A stretch of DNA of 64,000 nt. It comes from Paenibacillus sp. PAMC 26794 (GTDB lineage Bacteria > Bacillota > Bacilli > Paenibacillales > Paenibacillaceae). Both the position numbers and the translations under genes were made by a program. Shown here in pieces: positions 30,260-42,824 of this stretch. Numbering within the stretch: the stretch's first letter is position 1; each line of letters opens with the position of its first letter. The stretch covers positions 1 through 64,000 of the forward strand of contig NZ_ANHX01000084.1 of the NCBI RefSeq assembly GCF_000316035.1, given 5' to 3'. The notes below the pieces were generated by a model, which was not told where the DNA came from, made no database searches, and saw only the letters and a program-made list of their open reading frames with translations.

Positions 30260-33200
30260 TTGTTGGACGTCAACAATTTCGAATACATGAAGATCGGGCT
30301 TGCTTCCCCAGAGAAAATTCGGTCTTGGTCCCGCGGAGAAGTGAAAAAACCGGAAACGATCAACTATCGTACGTTGAAACCGGAAAAAGAAGGGCTGTTC
30401 TGCGAAAAGATTTTCGGCCCTACAAAAGACTGGGAATGTCATTGCGGTAAATACAAACGCGTCCGTTATAAAGGCGTTGTCTGTGATCGTTGTGGCGTTG
30501 AAGTCACACGTGCGAAAGTACGCCGCGAACGGATGGGCCATATTGAGCTTGCTGCTCCGGTATCGCATATCTGGTACTTCAAAGGTATTCCGAGCCGTAT
30601 GGGTCTTGCTCTGGATATGTCTCCAAGATCTCTCGAGGAGATTATTTATTTTGCATCATATGTTGTAACTGATCCAGGAGAAACTCCACTGGAGAAAAAA
30701 CAGCTGTTGTCCGAGAAGGAATACCGCAGCTACCGTGAAAAATACGGATATGGTTTCCATGCTGGCATGGGCGCAGAAGCGGTTAAAAAATTGCTTCAGG
30801 ACATTGATATAGACAAAGAGCTCGAGTTCCTGAAAGAAGAGCTCCGGACTGCGCAAGGACAACGTCGTAATCGTGCAATCAAACGTCTGGAAGTTATCGA
30901 AGCATTCCGCAACTCCGGCAACAAGCCAGAGTGGATGATCATGGATGTACTTCCTGTTATCCCGCCGGAACTTCGTCCAATGGTACAGTTGGATGGTGGA
31001 CGTTTTGCAACGTCTGACCTGAATGACTTGTACCGCCGTGTAATCAACCGGAACAACCGTCTGAAACGTCTGCTTGATCTGGGCGCGCCAGATATTATCG
31101 TGCAAAATGAAAAACGGATGTTGCAGGAAGCTGTTGACGCATTGATCGATAATGGTCGTCGTGGACGCCCGGTAACGGGTCCTGGTAACCGTCCATTGAA
31201 ATCTCTCAGCCACATGCTGAAAGGTAAACAAGGACGTTTCCGTCAAAACTTGCTCGGTAAACGGGTTGACTATTCTGGTCGTTCCGTTATCGTTGTTGGA
31301 CCTTACCTGAAAATGTATCAGTGTGGTCTGCCAAAAGATATGGCACTTGAATTGTTCAAGCCTTTTGTTATGAAAGAGCTTGTAAATAAAGGGCTTGCCC
31401 ACAACATCAAGAGCGCGAAACGTAAAGTTGAGCGTGTAAGTCCTGAAGTATGGGATGTTCTTGAAGAAGTAATCAAGGAGCATCCGGTTCTGTTGAACCG
31501 TGCCCCTACGCTTCACAGACTCGGTATTCAAGCATTTGAACCGATTCTTGTTGAAGGTAAAGCAATTCGTCTTCACCCGCTCGTATGTACGGCATACAAT
31601 GCCGACTTTGACGGTGACCAAATGGCCGTGCACGTTCCGTTGTCCGCTGAAGCTCAAGCGGAAGCGCGTATCCTGATGCTCGCATCTGGTAACATTTTGA
31701 ATCCGAAAGACGGTAAACCGGTTGTTACTCCTTCCCAGGATATGGTGCTTGGTTCTTATTACCTCACTATGGACAACAAGGAAGAAAAGGGCACAGGTAT
31801 GATCCTGCGTACAGTTAACGAAGCTGTATCGGCATACCAACGTGGTACTGCTGGTCTGCATGCGCGTGTTGCTATTCCGGTTAAGGCGCTTGGTAAAACA
31901 AGCTTCACGGAAAAACAACAAGAAGGAATGTTGCTGACAACTGTTGGTAAAATTATCTTTAATGAAATTTTCCCGGCAAGCTTCCCGTATATCAATGATG
32001 CGACTCGTGCGAACCTGTACCAAGGTACTGCAGATCACTCATTTGTATATGAAAAAGGTGCTGATCTTAGAGAAGCTATTATGAATGCTCCTCTGGCTGG
32101 CGGTGTCGGTAAAGAATACCTCGGCTCCATCATTGCACGTTGTTTTGAAATTTATCACACAACGGAAACAGCCGTTATTTTGGATAAGATCAAACAACTT
32201 GGCTTCACATACTCAACTCGTGCCGGTATTACGGTTGCGGTATCTGATGTTATCGTTCCGCCTGAGAAGTTTGAAATTCTTAGACAGTCTGAGGAAAAAG
32301 CACAAATCGTTACGAATCAGTACCGTCGTGGTCTGATTACGAATGAAGAGCGCTATGACCGTATCATTGATATCTGGTCAAAATCCAAAGATGACATCAC
32401 TGAGATTCTGATGAAGTCCATGGATCGTTACAACTCGATCATGATGATGGTAGACTCCAAAGCACGGGGTAACAAATCGCAAATCACCCAATTGGGCGGT
32501 ATGCGTGGTCTGATGGCCAACCCATCCGGTCGAATCATTGAACTCCCAATCAAATCGAACTTCCGTGAAGGTCTGACAGTACTCGAGTACTTTATCTCGA
32601 CTCACGGAGCGCGTAAAGGTTTGGCGGATACGGCACTACGTACAGCGGATTCAGGTTACCTGACTCGTCGTCTCGTAGACGTAGCCCAAGACGTAATCGT
32701 GCGTGATGATGATTGTGGAACAGATAAAGGCTTTACGGTAAGTCGTATCCAAGATGGTAAAGAGGTTATTGAAGATCTCTATGACCGTATTGAAGGCAGA
32801 TACTGTTTCGAGACTCTTCGTCATCCGGAAACGAAAGAAATCATTGTAGGTCGCAATGAATTGATTGACTCCGATAAAGCAGAAGCGATCATCGAAGCAG
32901 GTATCACCAAATTGCAAATCCGCTCCGTGCTCAGCTGCCGTGCTAGTCATGGTGTCTGCAAGAAGTGTTATGGTCGCAACCTGGCGACTGGTAAACACGT
33001 GGAGATTGGTGAAGCGGTTGGTATTATCGCAGCACAGTCCATTGGTGAGCCAGGAACACAGCTTACAATGCGTACGTTCCACACCGGTGGTGTAGCCGGA
33101 GACGATATTACGCAAGGTTTGCCACGTATCCAGGAGTTGTTCGAAGCTCGTAATCCTAAGGGTCAAGCAACGATCAGTGAAATCGATGGTGTGGTTAAAG

Positions 33201-33874
33201 AGATTCGCGAAGCGAAAGATCGTCGTGAAATCGAAATTCAAGGTGAAGCGGAATCCAAAGTATACGCCGTTACCTACGGTTCCCGTGTGCGCGTAAGCGA
33301 AGGCGCGGAAGTTGAAGCGGGTGACGAGTTGACAGACGGTTCCATCGATCCAAAAGAGATGCTACGGATTAAAGGCATACGTGGTGTACAAAACTACATT
33401 CTGCAGGAAGTACAACGCGTATATCGTAACCAAGGCGTAGAAATTAACGATAAGCACGTTGAAGTTATGATCCGTCAAATGCTGCGTAAAATCCGTATCG
33501 TAGATGCAGGAGATACAACGCTGTTGCCAGGATCGTTCGTGGATATGCATGAGTACGAAAGAGCTAACAAAATTGCGATTCTTAGTGATAAAGAGCCGGC
33601 GGTTGCAAAACCAATCCTGCTCGGTATTACGAAAGCATCCCTGGAAACAGACTCCTTCCTCTCGGCGGCTTCGTTCCAAGAAACTACACGTGTATTGACA
33701 GATGCAGCGATCAAAGGGAAAGTCGATCAGTTGCTCGGTCTGAAGGAAAATGTAATCATCGGTAAATTGATTCCTGCAGGTACAGGTATGCACCGTTACC
33801 GCAGCATCAAACTTGCCGAGCCAGAAGACGGCCAATCTTCAGTAGAAGAACTTGAGCCAGTTTCGGTTGATTAA
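30260..33874 (+). CDS. rpoC: DNA-directed RNA polymerase subunit beta'
   Basis: A 1204-residue catalytic subunit. The TTG at 30260, 7 bases after AAGGAGGG, gives [20 protein letters not shown] as in homologues. The N-terminal zinc ribbon uses the cysteines of [20 protein letters not shown] (about residues 60-78). The catalytic magnesium loop is NADFDGDQM (about residues 447-455). The second zinc site appears in [13 protein letters not shown]. All are intact. Confidence 0.97.
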   Translation: MLDVNNFEYMKIGLASPEKIRSWSRGEVKKPETINYRTLKPEKEGLFCEKIFGPTKDWECHCGKYKRVRYKGVVCDRCGVEVTRAKVRRERMGHIELAAPVSHIWYFKGIPSRMGLALDMSPRSLEEIIYFASYVVTDPGETPLEKKQLLSEKEYRSYREKYGYGFHAGMGAEAVKKLLQDIDIDKELEFLKEELRTAQGQRRNRAIKRLEVIEAFRNSGNKPEWMIMDVLPVIPPELRPMVQLDGGRFATSDLNDLYRRVINRNNRLKRLLDLGAPDIIVQNEKRMLQEAVDALIDNGRRGRPVTGPGNRPLKSLSHMLKGKQGRFRQNLLGKRVDYSGRSVIVVGPYLKMYQCGLPKDMALELFKPFVMKELVNKGLAHNIKSAKRKVERVSPEVWDVLEEVIKEHPVLLNRAPTLHRLGIQAFEPILVEGKAIRLHPLVCTAYNADFDGDQMAVHVPLSAEAQAEARILMLASGNILNPKDGKPVVTPSQDMVLGSYYLTMDNKEEKGTGMILRTVNEAVSAYQRGTAGLHARVAIPVKALGKTSFTEKQQEGMLLTTVGKIIFNEIFPASFPYINDATRANLYQGTADHSFVYEKGADLREAIMNAPLAGGVGKEYLGSIIARCFEIYHTTETAVILDKIKQLGFTYSTRAGITVAVSDVIVPPEKFEILRQSEEKAQIVTNQYRRGLITNEERYDRIIDIWSKSKDDITEILMKSMDRYNSIMMMVDSKARGNKSQITQLGGMRGLMANPSGRIIELPIKSNFREGLTVLEYFISTHGARKGLADTALRTADSGYLTRRLVDVAQDVIVRDDDCGTDKGFTVSRIQDGKEVIEDLYDRIEGRYCFETLRHPETKEIIVGRNELIDSDKAEAIIEAGITKLQIRSVLSCRASHGVCKKCYGRNLATGKHVEIGEAVGIIAAQSIGEPGTQLTMRTFHTGGVAGDDITQGLPRIQELFEARNPKGQATISEIDGVVKEIREAKDRREIEIQGEAESKVYAVTYGSRVRVSEGAEVEAGDELTDGSIDPKEMLRIKGIRGVQNYILQEVQRVYRNQGVEINDKHVEVMIRQMLRKIRIVDAGDTTLLPGSFVDMHEYERANKIAILSDKEPAVAKPILLGITKASLETDSFLSAASFQETTRVLTDAAIKGKVDQLLGLKENVIIGKLIPAGTGMHRYRSIKLAEPEDGQSSVEELEPVSVD

Positions 33875-33996
33875 ATAGATTTCTCCTCTAAATGAGGAGA
33901 GAGAAAGTTTTGTGCGTCAGGAGACGGACGTTTGTATGATACAGGCGGACGAATCCTGATGTACGTAAACTTTTAAAAAATGTTTTAGGATTAGCA

Positions 33997-34025
33997 TTGA
34001 CAATGCTTGCGCTAGATGCTAATAT
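33997..34025 (+). promoter_or_regulatory. Promoter of the str operon (rplGB-rpsL-rpsG-fusA-tuf)
   Basis: A perfect TTGACA at 33997-34002 and TAATAT at 34020-34025 with a 17-base spacer. A small hairpin after rpoC (about 33890-33913) lacks a T tract, so some readthrough from rpoC is possible. Confidence 0.85.
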
Positions 34026-34079
34026 ATCAAAGGTGCGTGGGCAGCTGATTGTACATGGTTCAATTCGGAGGAATGCACA

Positions 34080-34328
34080 ATGTCTAATGAAAAAGCCTTG
34101 CAAGATGCTCATGTCAAAATTGGTACCAAACAGACCATGCGGATGGTACAGACGGGTATGGCTTCTGAAGTCTATGTCGCAGAAGATAGTGATCCGCAGC
34201 TTACTTCCAAAATCATTGCTTTGTGTGAACAACACAATGTGAAATGCACGAAAGTGGATACAATGAAAAATCTCGGCAAGGCTTGCGGGATTGGAGTAGG
34301 AGCAGCTATGGCTGCTGTCGTAAAATGA
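34080..34328 (+). CDS. rplGB: L7Ae-like ribosomal protein (YbxF/RplGB family)
   Basis: An 82-residue member of the L7Ae/L30e/Gadd45 fold. Family members YbxF and YlxQ bind RNA kink-turns and associate with ribosomes. The fold is visible in the central beta-alpha pattern and the C-terminal LGKACGIGVGAAMAAVV segment. CGGAGG precedes the ATG. It is first in the str operon, before rpsL, as in B. subtilis. Confidence 0.92.
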   Translation: MSNEKALQDAHVKIGTKQTMRMVQTGMASEVYVAEDSDPQLTSKIIALCEQHNVKCTKVDTMKNLGKACGIGVGAAMAAVVK

Positions 34329-34341
34329 TAGTGTAAGGAAC

Positions 34342-34386
34342 GTTTTTGTCCGAGAACTTTTAGGGATTCTCTAAGGCAAAAACTTT
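34342..34386 (+). terminator. Terminator-like hairpin between rplGB and rpsL
   Basis: An imperfect long hairpin: 34342-34350 pairs with 34375-34383 and, across an asymmetric internal loop, 34352-34356 pairs with 34367-34371. It is followed by TTTT and a T-rich stretch. It could attenuate transcription into rpsL. Confidence 0.55.
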
Positions 34387-34481
34387 TCATTTGTCTTTTT
34401 ATGAACCGCCTGGGTCTGTGGACTTAGTGCAAAGAGGTTTATAAAGAAACATGAATATTTGAGGAAGGGGGTGGCAATCAC

Positions 34482-34904
34482 ATGCCAACTATTAACCAAC
34501 TGGTTCGTAAAGGACGTCAAGCAAAAGTTGAGAAGTCAAAATCTCCAGCTTTGCAAAAAGGATTCAACGCTTTGAAACGTGAATCTACTAACATCAGTGC
34601 CCCACAAAAACGTGGTGTCTGCACTCGTGTAGGTACAATGACTCCACGTAAACCAAACTCTGCACTTCGTAAGTATGCCCGTGTTCGTTTGACGAACCGT
34701 CTCGAGGTTACTGCTTATATCCCGGGAATCGGACATAACCTTCAAGAGCACAGCGTGGTATTGATCCGCGGAGGTAAAGTTAAAGACCTTGCAGGAGTTC
34801 GTTATCACATCGTTCGTGGAGCTCTCGATACTGCAGGCGTAAACAACCGTATGCAAGCTCGTTCGAAATACGGTGCAAAACGTCCAAAAGCTAAAAAAGC
34901 CTAA
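34482..34904 (+). CDS. rpsL: 30S ribosomal protein S12
   Basis: A 140-residue decoding-centre protein. The [11 protein letters not shown] segment has lysine at residue 57, equal to E. coli Lys43, so the streptomycin-sensitive residue is unchanged. GAAGGGGGTGG precedes the ATG. The C-terminal basic tail [12 protein letters not shown] is typical. Confidence 0.97.
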   Translation: MPTINQLVRKGRQAKVEKSKSPALQKGFNALKRESTNISAPQKRGVCTRVGTMTPRKPNSALRKYARVRLTNRLEVTAYIPGIGHNLQEHSVVLIRGGKVKDLAGVRYHIVRGALDTAGVNNRMQARSKYGAKRPKAKKA

Positions 34905-34914
34905 ACCATTATAA

Positions 34915-34965
34915 GCAGAGAACCTGAAAGCCTTCTGGCTTAGGTCTGGAAGGTACAGGATCTGC
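34915..34965 (+). promoter_or_regulatory. Structured rpsL-rpsG intercistronic region, possible S7 site
   Basis: A closing stem GCAGA/TCTGC (34915-34919 with 34961-34965) encloses a bulged hairpin (ACCT-AAGCC with GGCTT-AGGT, 34922-34945). In E. coli S7 represses its operon by binding this intercistronic region. A similar role here is inference. Confidence 0.4.
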
Positions 34966-34991
34966 TGAACAAGAAAGAAAGGGGGATATCC

Positions 34992-35462
34992 ATGCCACGC
35001 AAAGGTCCAGTTACGAAAAGAGACGTGTTGCCTGATCCGTTATATAACAGTAAGTTGGTTACTCGTTTAATCAACCGCATCATGATCGGTGGTAAACGCG
35101 GTGTTGCTCAAAGCATTCTGTATAATGCGTTCAAGTTAATTCAAGAACGTACGGGTAATGACCCTATGGAAGTATTTGAAGCAGCAATCAAGAATATCAT
35201 GCCAGTCCTGGAAGTTAAAGCTCGCCGTGTCGGCGGTGCCAACTACCAAGTACCAATCGAGGTGAAACCAGAGAGACGTACTGCTCTGGGATTACGTTGG
35301 CTCGTAAACTACTCCCGCAACCGCGGTGAGAAAACAATGGAAGAGCGTTTGGCGGCTGAGATCATCGACGCTTCCAACAACACAGGCGCTTCCGTTAAAA
35401 AACGTGAAGATACGCACAAAATGGCTGAAGCAAACAAAGCGTTTGCTCACTACCGTTGGTAG
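34992..35462 (+). CDS. rpsG: 30S ribosomal protein S7
   Basis: A 156-residue primary assembly protein of the 30S head that binds the 3' domain of 16S rRNA. The basic start [18 protein letters not shown] and the C-terminal [20 protein letters not shown] block are conserved. GAAAGGGGG precedes the ATG. It is followed by fusA after 49 bases. Confidence 0.97.
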   Translation: MPRKGPVTKRDVLPDPLYNSKLVTRLINRIMIGGKRGVAQSILYNAFKLIQERTGNDPMEVFEAAIKNIMPVLEVKARRVGGANYQVPIEVKPERRTALGLRWLVNYSRNRGEKTMEERLAAEIIDASNNTGASVKKREDTHKMAEANKAFAHYRW

Positions 35463-35511
35463 GATTCAGTTAACAATAAAATAACTTCAATTTTGAAGGG
35501 AGACCCATTAC

Positions 35512-37590
35512 ATGGCTAGAGAGTTCTCCTTGAAAAATACACGTAATATCGGGATCATGGCTCATATTGATGCGGGTAAAACCACGACAACTGAGCGGAT
35601 CCTGTTCTACACAGGACGTACGCACAAAATCGGTGAAGTTCACGAAGGCGCTGCGACAATGGACTGGATGGAACAGGAACAGGAGCGCGGAATTACGATT
35701 ACTTCCGCTGCAACTACCGCTGCTTGGAAGGGCTACCGCGTTAATATTATTGATACCCCGGGACACGTTGACTTCACAGTTGAAGTTGAACGTTCCCTTC
35801 GTGTATTGGACGGAGCAGTTGGTGTATTCAGTGCGAAAGAAGGCGTTGAGCCTCAGTCCGAAACCGTATGGAGACAGGCTGATAAATACAACGTACCTCG
35901 TATCGCATATGTAAACAAAATGGATATCATCGGTGCTGACTTCCTGAACGTTGTATCTGATATGCGTGATCGCCTTAAAGCGAACGCTGTTGCGATTCAA
36001 CTTCCAATCGGCGCTGAAAATGATTTCAATGGTATCATTGATATCGTTGCTCAAAGGGCACATATGTACAAAGATGACCTGGGACAAGATATCGAAGAAA
36101 CTGAAATTCCTGCAGAATTCGTTGAGCAAGTTGAAGAACTTCGCAACGAATTGATCGAGCGTGTTGCAGAACTTGACGAAGACTTGACAATGAAATACCT
36201 GGAAGGCGAAGAGATCACAGTTGATGAGATCAAAGCCGTACTTCGTAAAGGTGTTGTTGAAGTTAAAATCTTCCCTGTTATCTGTGGATCCTCGTATCGT
36301 AACAAAGGTGTTCAACTGATGTTGGATGCTGTTGTTGATTACCTGCCAGCTCCAACAGATGTTGCTTCTATTACAGGGCATCTTGAGGATGGTACTGAAA
36401 CAATTCGTAAGTCTTCTGATGAAGAGCCATTCTCCGCATTGGCATTCAAAATTATGACAGACCCTTACGTTGGTAAATTGACATTCTTCCGTGTATACTC
36501 CGGTGTTCTTCAATCCGGATCATATGTATTGAATGCCACTAAAAACAAACGTGAGCGTATCGGTCGTATCCTTCAAATGCATGCGAACAGCCGTCAAGAA
36601 ATCACTGTAGTTTACTCCGGTGATATTGCAGCTGCCGTAGGTTTGAAAGATACAGGTACAGGTGATACACTATGTGATGAGAAAAATCCGGTTATCCTGG
36701 AGTCAATGAACTTCCCTGATCCGGTTATCGAAATCGCTGTTGAACCTAAAACCAAAGCTGACCAGGATAAACTGGGTGTTGCTCTCGGTAAGTTGACTGA
36801 AGAGGATCCAACTCTTCGTGCTCATACTGACGAAGAAACAGGCCAAACGATCTTGGCAGGTATGGGTGAGCTTCACCTTGATATCATCATCGACCGTATG
36901 CGTCGTGAGTTCAAGGTTGAAACTACTGTGGGTAAACCACAAGTAGCTTACCGCGAAACATTCCGTGCTCCAGCGCGCGTTGAAGGTAAATTCGTACGTC
37001 AATCCGGTGGTCGTGGTCAATACGGTCACGTATGGGTTGAATTCGAACCTCTCGAGCCGGGTACAGGCAGCCAGTTCGAAAGTAAGGTTGTCGGTGGTTC
37101 GGTTCCAAGAGAATACATTCAACCTGCACTGTCAGGGATTGAAGAGCAAATGAAAAACGGCGTTATTGCAGGCTTCCCGCTTGTAGACGTTAAGGCTACA
37201 ATCGTAGACGGATCTTACCATGATGTCGATTCCAATGAGATGGCATTTAAAATTGCCGGATCTATGGCGCTTAAAGCGGCTAAAGACAAGTGTAAACCAG
37301 TTCTGCTTGAGCCTATCATGAAAGTAGAAGTAACTGTTCCAGAAGAGTACATGGGTGACGTAATGGGTATGTTGAACTCCCGTCGTGGCCGCATCGAAGG
37401 TATGGATTCCCGTAGTGGAGCTCAAATCATCCGTGCTAAGGTACCTCTGTCTGAAATGTTTGGTTACTCTACAACTCTTCGTTCCGGTACTCAAGGACGC
37501 GGCGTATTCTCCATGGAACTCTCTCACTATGAAGAAGTTCCTAAGAGCATCGCTGAAGAAATCGTTGCCAAAACAAAAGGCACCGAGTAG
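35512..37590 (+). CDS. fusA: Elongation factor G
   Basis: A 692-residue translocation GTPase with five domains. The P-loop [15 protein letters not shown] lies at about residues 17-31, switch I contains [12 protein letters not shown], switch II contains DTPGHVDF, and NKMD binds guanine. Domain IV, which reaches into the decoding centre, and the C-terminal domain V are complete. AAGGGAG precedes the ATG. Confidence 0.97.
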   Translation: MAREFSLKNTRNIGIMAHIDAGKTTTTERILFYTGRTHKIGEVHEGAATMDWMEQEQERGITITSAATTAAWKGYRVNIIDTPGHVDFTVEVERSLRVLDGAVGVFSAKEGVEPQSETVWRQADKYNVPRIAYVNKMDIIGADFLNVVSDMRDRLKANAVAIQLPIGAENDFNGIIDIVAQRAHMYKDDLGQDIEETEIPAEFVEQVEELRNELIERVAELDEDLTMKYLEGEEITVDEIKAVLRKGVVEVKIFPVICGSSYRNKGVQLMLDAVVDYLPAPTDVASITGHLEDGTETIRKSSDEEPFSALAFKIMTDPYVGKLTFFRVYSGVLQSGSYVLNATKNKRERIGRILQMHANSRQEITVVYSGDIAAAVGLKDTGTGDTLCDEKNPVILESMNFPDPVIEIAVEPKTKADQDKLGVALGKLTEEDPTLRAHTDEETGQTILAGMGELHLDIIIDRMRREFKVETTVGKPQVAYRETFRAPARVEGKFVRQSGGRGQYGHVWVEFEPLEPGTGSQFESKVVGGSVPREYIQPALSGIEEQMKNGVIAGFPLVDVKATIVDGSYHDVDSNEMAFKIAGSMALKAAKDKCKPVLLEPIMKVEVTVPEEYMGDVMGMLNSRRGRIEGMDSRSGAQIIRAKVPLSEMFGYSTTLRSGTQGRGVFSMELSHYEEVPKSIAEEIVAKTKGTE

Positions 37591-37685
37591 TTTTCTCACA
37601 CTGAATGCAAGTGCATAAGAATTCAATTCGGAGCACTTCATTCAGTGAAAACATAAAATTATAATTTTAAGGAGGCCACGTTCAA

Positions 37686-38876
37686 ATGGCAAAGGCTAAA
37701 TACGAACGTAATAAACCCCACGTTAACATCGGTACTATCGGTCACGTCGATCACGGTAAAACAACTCTGACTGCTGCAATCACAACTGTATTGTCCAAAA
37801 CTTACGGTGGTGCAGCAATTGCTTTCGACCAAATCGACAAAGCTCCAGAAGAGCGCGAACGCGGTATCACAATCTCCACATCACACGTTGAGTACGAAAC
37901 TGACACTCGTCACTACGCTCACGTTGACTGCCCAGGTCACGCCGACTATGTTAAAAACATGATCACTGGCGCGGCTCAAATGGATGGAGCTATCTTGGTA
38001 GTATCCGCAGCAGACGGCCCAATGCCACAAACTCGTGAGCACATCTTGCTCTCCCGTCAAGTAGGCGTACCTTACATTGTTGTATTCTTGAACAAATGTG
38101 ACATGGTTGAAGACGAAGAGTTGTTGGAATTGGTTGAGATGGAAGTTCGCGACCTTCTTAACGAATATGAGTTCCCAGGTGACGATACTCCAATCACTCG
38201 TGGATCCGCTCGTGAAGCTCTGGCAAACCCAGATGGCGAATGGGCTCAAAAAATCGTTGAGATGTTCAAAGAGATCGACACTTACATCCCACTGCCTGAG
38301 CGTCAAACTGACAAGCCTTTCTTGATGCCTGTCGAGGACGTATTCTCCATCACTGGTCGTGGTACTGTTGCTACAGGCCGTGTAGAGCGTGGTACTGTTA
38401 AAGTCGGCGAAGAGATCGAAATCGTTGGTATCACTGAAGAAACTAAAAAATCCGTTGTAACAGGCGTTGAGATGTTCCGTAAATTGTTGGATTCCGCTCA
38501 AGCGGGTGACAACATCGGTGCATTGTTGCGTGGTGTTGACCGTACTCAAATCGAGCGTGGTCAAGTACTTGCAAAACCAGGTTCTGTTAAGCCACACACA
38601 GAATTCACAGCTCAAATCTACGTTCTGACTAAAGAAGAGGGCGGACGTCACAAACCATTCTTCACTGGTTACCGTCCACAGTTCTACTTCCGTACAACTG
38701 ACGTAACAGGCATCATCAACTTGCCTGAAGGTACTGAAATGGTAATGCCTGGTGATAACATCACTGTTACTGTTTCCCTGATCTCCCCAATCGCGATTGA
38801 AGAAGGAACTAAATTCTCCATTCGTGAAGGCGGACGTACAGTAGGTGCCGGTTCCGTAGCATCTATCCAAAAATAA
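37686..38876 (+). CDS. tuf: Elongation factor Tu
   Basis: A 396-residue GTPase that delivers aminoacyl-tRNA. Motifs are [14 protein letters not shown] (about residues 18-31), [12 protein letters not shown] and NKCD. The codon choice, such as CGT, GGT and GAA/GTT-rich usage, is strongly optimised as expected for one of the most expressed genes. AAGGAGG precedes the ATG. It ends the str operon at a strong terminator. Confidence 0.97.
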   Translation: MAKAKYERNKPHVNIGTIGHVDHGKTTLTAAITTVLSKTYGGAAIAFDQIDKAPEERERGITISTSHVEYETDTRHYAHVDCPGHADYVKNMITGAAQMDGAILVVSAADGPMPQTREHILLSRQVGVPYIVVFLNKCDMVEDEELLELVEMEVRDLLNEYEFPGDDTPITRGSAREALANPDGEWAQKIVEMFKEIDTYIPLPERQTDKPFLMPVEDVFSITGRGTVATGRVERGTVKVGEEIEIVGITEETKKSVVTGVEMFRKLLDSAQAGDNIGALLRGVDRTQIERGQVLAKPGSVKPHTEFTAQIYVLTKEEGGRHKPFFTGYRPQFYFRTTDVTGIINLPEGTEMVMPGDNITVTVSLISPIAIEEGTKFSIREGGRTVGAGSVASIQK

Positions 38877-38952
38877 TTCGGCTTAACGCTGAATAAAGCA
38901 TATGTAACAGTGTACTGGAACGAGTAACATTGTATTGTAACGAAGTTTCGGA

Positions 38953-38991
38953 AGAGTTCTTTATCCGACATCGGATAGAGAACTCTTTTAT
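38953..38991 (+). terminator. Terminator of the str operon
   Basis: A 16-bp stem (38953-38968 with 38971-38986) with only two bases between the arms as written, so the top pairs must open, followed by T residues. It separates tuf from the S10 operon. The stretch 39000-39140 holds nothing else I can support. Confidence 0.9.
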
Positions 38992-39146
38992 TATGTTTAA
39001 AGTTCGGAACCTGCGTCATACGAAATGAACATCATTTACAAGTTTAGAAGGATTGGCAAGGCAGCCTGGATATTGAAGATTAACACTGCAATAAACGAAG
39101 TCATTTCATCAGAAAAGATAAGTTTAAATGTTTTTCTTAAATATGC

Positions 39147-39175
39147 TTGCAATACGCCTATCTTTTCTATATAAT
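39147..39175 (+). promoter_or_regulatory. Promoter of the S10 ribosomal protein operon
   Basis: TTGCAA at 39147-39152 and a perfect TATAAT at 39170-39175 with a 17-base spacer. Confidence 0.85.
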
Positions 39176-39179
39176 AATG

Positions 39180-39621
<442 letters not shown>

Positions 39622-39667
39622 TACAAGCTACAACAAAGACCATGTATAAAGGAAAAGAGGTGTCAAC

Positions 39668-40291
39668 ATGAAAGCAATCTTAGGAAAAAAACTCGGAATG
39701 ACTCAAGTATTTACTCCTGAAGGTAACGTCGTTCCAGTAACGGTTATCGAAGCAGGCCCTTGTGTTGTTTTGCAAAAGAAAGACATTGAGAACGATGGCT
39801 ACGAAGCAATTCAAATCGGTTACTCCGATAAGAAAGAGAAAAATGCTAACAAGCCAGAAGCAGGTCACGCTAAAAAAGCGAACACTGCCCCTAAGCGCTA
39901 CGTTCGTGAAGTTCGCGGTATCAACATCGCAGAATATGAAGTTGGCCAAGAACTGAAAGCTGACATTTTCGCTGAAGGCGAATTCGTTGACGTAACGGGT
40001 ATTTCTAAAGGTAAAGGTTTTGCCGGCGTTATCAAACGTTGGGGACAAAGCACTGGACCTATGTCACACGGTTCGCGTTACCACCGTGGCCCTGGTTCAA
40101 TGGGTTCGATCCAAGCTAACCGCGTTCCTAAAGGCAAACGCCTGCCAGGACACATGGGACATGATACTATTACAATCCAACGTCTTGAAGTAGTTAAAGT
40201 AGACGCTGAGCGTAACGTGTTGCTCGTGAAAGGTTCTATTCCTGGACCGAAAAACAGTCTCATTAGAGTTAAAGAAACGGTGAAAAAATAA
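39668..40291 (+). CDS. rplC: 50S ribosomal protein L3
   Basis: A 207-residue early-assembly protein next to the peptidyl-transferase centre. The signature [13 protein letters not shown] with the following [14 protein letters not shown] (about residues 115-145) is intact. AAAAGAGGTG precedes the ATG. Confidence 0.97.
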   Translation: MKAILGKKLGMTQVFTPEGNVVPVTVIEAGPCVVLQKKDIENDGYEAIQIGYSDKKEKNANKPEAGHAKKANTAPKRYVREVRGINIAEYEVGQELKADIFAEGEFVDVTGISKGKGFAGVIKRWGQSTGPMSHGSRYHRGPGSMGSIQANRVPKGKRLPGHMGHDTITIQRLEVVKVDAERNVLLVKGSIPGPKNSLIRVKETVKK

Positions 40292-40316
40292 CCACTGAAG
40301 AAAGGAGGAACACAAA

Positions 40317-40940
40317 ATGCCAAAAGTATCAGTTTACAATGTAGATGGTAGCCAAGTAGGCGAAGTTGAATTGAACGATGCGGTTTTCGGAATTGAGCCG
40401 AACCAACACGTTCTGTACGATGCAGTTCTTATGCAACGCGCTTCCCTTCGTCAAGGTACCCACAAAGTAAAAGGACGTTCTGAAGTTCGTGGCGGTGGAC
40501 GTAAGCCTTGGAAACAAAAAGGTACAGGTCGCGCTCGTCAAGGTTCAATTCGTTCACCACAATGGAAAGGCGGCGGTATCGTATTTGGTCCAACACCACG
40601 GAGCTATGCGTATAAACTGCCTAAGAAAGTTCGCCGCTTGGCGATCAAATCAGCCCTTTCATCCAAAGTGCTTGACAATGACATTATCGTTTTGGACGCT
40701 CTCACGTTGAGTACGCCTAAAACTAAAGAATTTGCAGCCATCTTGAGTAACCTCAAAGTGGGACGTAAAGCTTTGATCGTAGCTCCTAGCTATGATGATA
40801 ATGTAGCTCTTTCCGCACGGAATATTCCAGGCGTGAAATTCGTAGCTGCTGACGGTATTAATGTTCTTGACGTGCTCTCGCACGACAAATTGATCATTAC
40901 GAAAGAAGCAGTTCAGAAGGTAGAGGAGGTGCTCGCGTAA
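40317..40940 (+). CDS. rplD: 50S ribosomal protein L4
   Basis: A 207-residue protein whose extended loop (about residues 45-95, with [19 protein letters not shown]) lines the exit tunnel. In E. coli L4 represses the S10 operon. AAAGGAGG precedes the ATG. The stop overlaps the rplW start by one base. Confidence 0.97.
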   Translation: MPKVSVYNVDGSQVGEVELNDAVFGIEPNQHVLYDAVLMQRASLRQGTHKVKGRSEVRGGGRKPWKQKGTGRARQGSIRSPQWKGGGIVFGPTPRSYAYKLPKKVRRLAIKSALSSKVLDNDIIVLDALTLSTPKTKEFAAILSNLKVGRKALIVAPSYDDNVALSARNIPGVKFVAADGINVLDVLSHDKLIITKEAVQKVEEVLA

Positions 40941-41230
40941 TGAAGGATCCTCGTGATATTGTAAAACGTCCGATTATTACGGAACGTACTGCTGACATGA
41001 TGAACGACTTGAAATATGTATTTGAAGTCGATATCCGTGCAAACAAAACCGAGATCAAAAAGGCAGTAGAAGCTATTTTCAATGTAAAAGTGAAAAACGT
41101 GAACACGCTTCGTGTTCCAGCTAAGCCGAAACGGTACGGACGTTATTCCGGATATACTAGCGAATGGAAAAAAGCGTTTGTAACGTTGACAAAAGACAGC
41201 AAAACGCTTGAGTTCTTTGAAACTGTATAA
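40940..41230 (+). CDS. rplW: 50S ribosomal protein L23
   Basis: A 96-residue protein at the tunnel exit, docking site for trigger factor and signal recognition particle. It begins [16 protein letters not shown] as in the family. It shares one base with the rplD stop (TAATG), so translation is coupled. GAGGAGGTG lies upstream. Confidence 0.97.
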   Translation: MKDPRDIVKRPIITERTADMMNDLKYVFEVDIRANKTEIKKAVEAIFNVKVKNVNTLRVPAKPKRYGRYSGYTSEWKKAFVTLTKDSKTLEFFETV

Positions 41231-41260
41231 TTGAATTTTTGAAGTAAGGAGGGAAACCCA

Positions 41261-42091
41261 GTGCCAATCAAAAAGTATAAACCAACATCCCCGGCAAGAC
41301 GGAACATGTCCGTTTCTACATTTGAGGAAATCACCACAAATCAGCCGGAGAAATCGTTGTTGGCCCCGTTGAGCAAACAAGCAGGCCGCAACAACCAAGG
41401 TAAAATTACAGTTCGTCACCATGGTGGTGGACACAAACGTAAATACCGTATCATTGACTTCAAACGTACTAAAGATGGAATACCGGGCCGCGTTGCTACG
41501 ATTGAGTATGACCCGAACCGTACATCCAACATCGCTCTGATTCACTATGCTGATGGTGAAAAGCGTTATATCATCGCTCCTAAAGGTTTGAAAGTTGGAG
41601 ATCAAGTATTCTCCGGACCTGAATCAGACATCAAAATCGGTAACGCACTGCCACTCGAAAACATTCCAGTAGGTACCGTTATCCACAACATCGAGTTGAA
41701 ACCAGGTAAAGGCGGACAATTGGTTCGTGCTGCTGGTACAGAAGCTCAATTGCTTGGTAAAGAAGAAAAATACGTTTCCGTTCGTCTCTCTTCCGGAGAA
41801 GTTCGTCGTATTTTGAAAGTTTGCCGCGCGACAATCGGATCTGTAGGTAACCAAGACCACGAGCTCATCAAAATCGGTAAAGCCGGTCGTAGCCGTTGGT
41901 TGGGTAAACGTCCTGAGGTTCGTGGTGTAGTAATGAACCCTAACGATCACCCACACGGTGGTGGTGAAGGTCGTGCTCCAATCGGACGTAAATCGCCAAT
42001 GTCACCATGGGGTAAACCTACACTTGGTTACAAAACGCGTAAGAAAAATAAAGCTTCTGATAAATACATCATTCGCCGCCGCACGAAGTAA
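41261..42091 (+). CDS. rplB: 50S ribosomal protein L2
   Basis: A 276-residue protein required for subunit joining and peptidyl transfer. The C-terminal [17 protein letters not shown] segment contains the conserved histidine (within about residues 226-242). The start is GTG at 41261 behind AAGGAGGG. Confidence 0.97.
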   Translation: MPIKKYKPTSPARRNMSVSTFEEITTNQPEKSLLAPLSKQAGRNNQGKITVRHHGGGHKRKYRIIDFKRTKDGIPGRVATIEYDPNRTSNIALIHYADGEKRYIIAPKGLKVGDQVFSGPESDIKIGNALPLENIPVGTVIHNIELKPGKGGQLVRAAGTEAQLLGKEEKYVSVRLSSGEVRRILKVCRATIGSVGNQDHELIKIGKAGRSRWLGKRPEVRGVVMNPNDHPHGGGEGRAPIGRKSPMSPWGKPTLGYKTRKKNKASDKYIIRRRTK

Positions 42092-42162
42092 TACACACTG
42101 TGCATAACTTCGTGAGGCATCTGCGGATGCATAATAGCTATGTTTGAAGGGAGGATCTCCAC

Positions 42163-42441
42163 ATGGGTCGCAGTTTGAAAAAAGGGCCATTCATTGATGG
42201 CTACATGCTTAAAAAGGTAGAAGAGATGGAAGCTTCAGGTAAGAAGAATGTGATCAAAACCTGGTCCCGTCGTTCTACAATTTTCCCGCAATTCATCGGA
42301 CACACATTTGGCGTTTACGATGGTCGTAAACACGTGCCAGTGTATGTAACTGAGGACATGGTCGGACACAAACTGGGTGAGTTCGCTCCAACCCGTACGT
42401 ACAAAGGCCATACTGCTGATGATAAGAAAACAAGAAGATAA
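42163..42441 (+). CDS. rpsS: 30S ribosomal protein S19
   Basis: A 92-residue head protein that contacts S13 and the A-site tRNA. It begins [17 protein letters not shown], and the central [21 protein letters not shown] block is typical (starting near residue 34). GAAGGGAGG precedes the ATG. Confidence 0.97.
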   Translation: MGRSLKKGPFIDGYMLKKVEEMEASGKKNVIKTWSRRSTIFPQFIGHTFGVYDGRKHVPVYVTEDMVGHKLGEFAPTRTYKGHTADDKKTRR

Positions 42442-42476
42442 ATGAATATCTTTAATGTTTGAAAGGAGGTTACACA

Positions 42477-42809
42477 ATGGAAGCAAAAGCACATGCTAAG
42501 TTTATCCGGATTGCTCCTCGTAAAGCTCAACTCGTTGTTGACTTGATTCGTGGCAAGCAAGTAGGTGAGGCGGTTGCCATTCTCCGTCACACTCCGAAAT
42601 CTGCTTCTCCAATCGTTGAGAAGTTGCTTAACTCCGCTATTGCGAATGCGGAACATAACTATTCTTTGGATGTTAACAACTTGGTTATCTCGCAAGCTTA
42701 CGTGAACCAAGGACCAACAATGAAACGTTTCCGCCCTCGTGCAATGGGACGTGCAAGTCGTATTAACAAACGTACTAGCCACATTACTTTGGTGGTATCT
42801 GAGAAGTAG
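42477..42809 (+). CDS. rplV: 50S ribosomal protein L22
   Basis: A 110-residue protein whose beta hairpin lines the exit tunnel. The ATG at 42477 follows AAAGGAGGT; the frame is open upstream to 42459 but that codon lies inside the binding site. The C-terminal hairpin with [19 protein letters not shown] (about residues 83-101) has no insertion or deletion of the kind tied to macrolide resistance. Confidence 0.97.
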   Translation: MEAKAHAKFIRIAPRKAQLVVDLIRGKQVGEAVAILRHTPKSASPIVEKLLNSAIANAEHNYSLDVNNLVISQAYVNQGPTMKRFRPRAMGRASRINKRTSHITLVVSEK

Positions 42810-42824
42810 AAGGAGGGGAAATGT

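Noticed and set aside
30656-32038. 460-codon minus-strand frame inside rpoC
   Set aside because: It is the antisense shadow of a strongly codon-biased gene. It has no start signal and no plausible protein features.
37881-38870. 329-codon minus-strand frame inside tuf
   Set aside because: Antisense frame caused by codon bias in tuf; it overlaps the gene almost completely.
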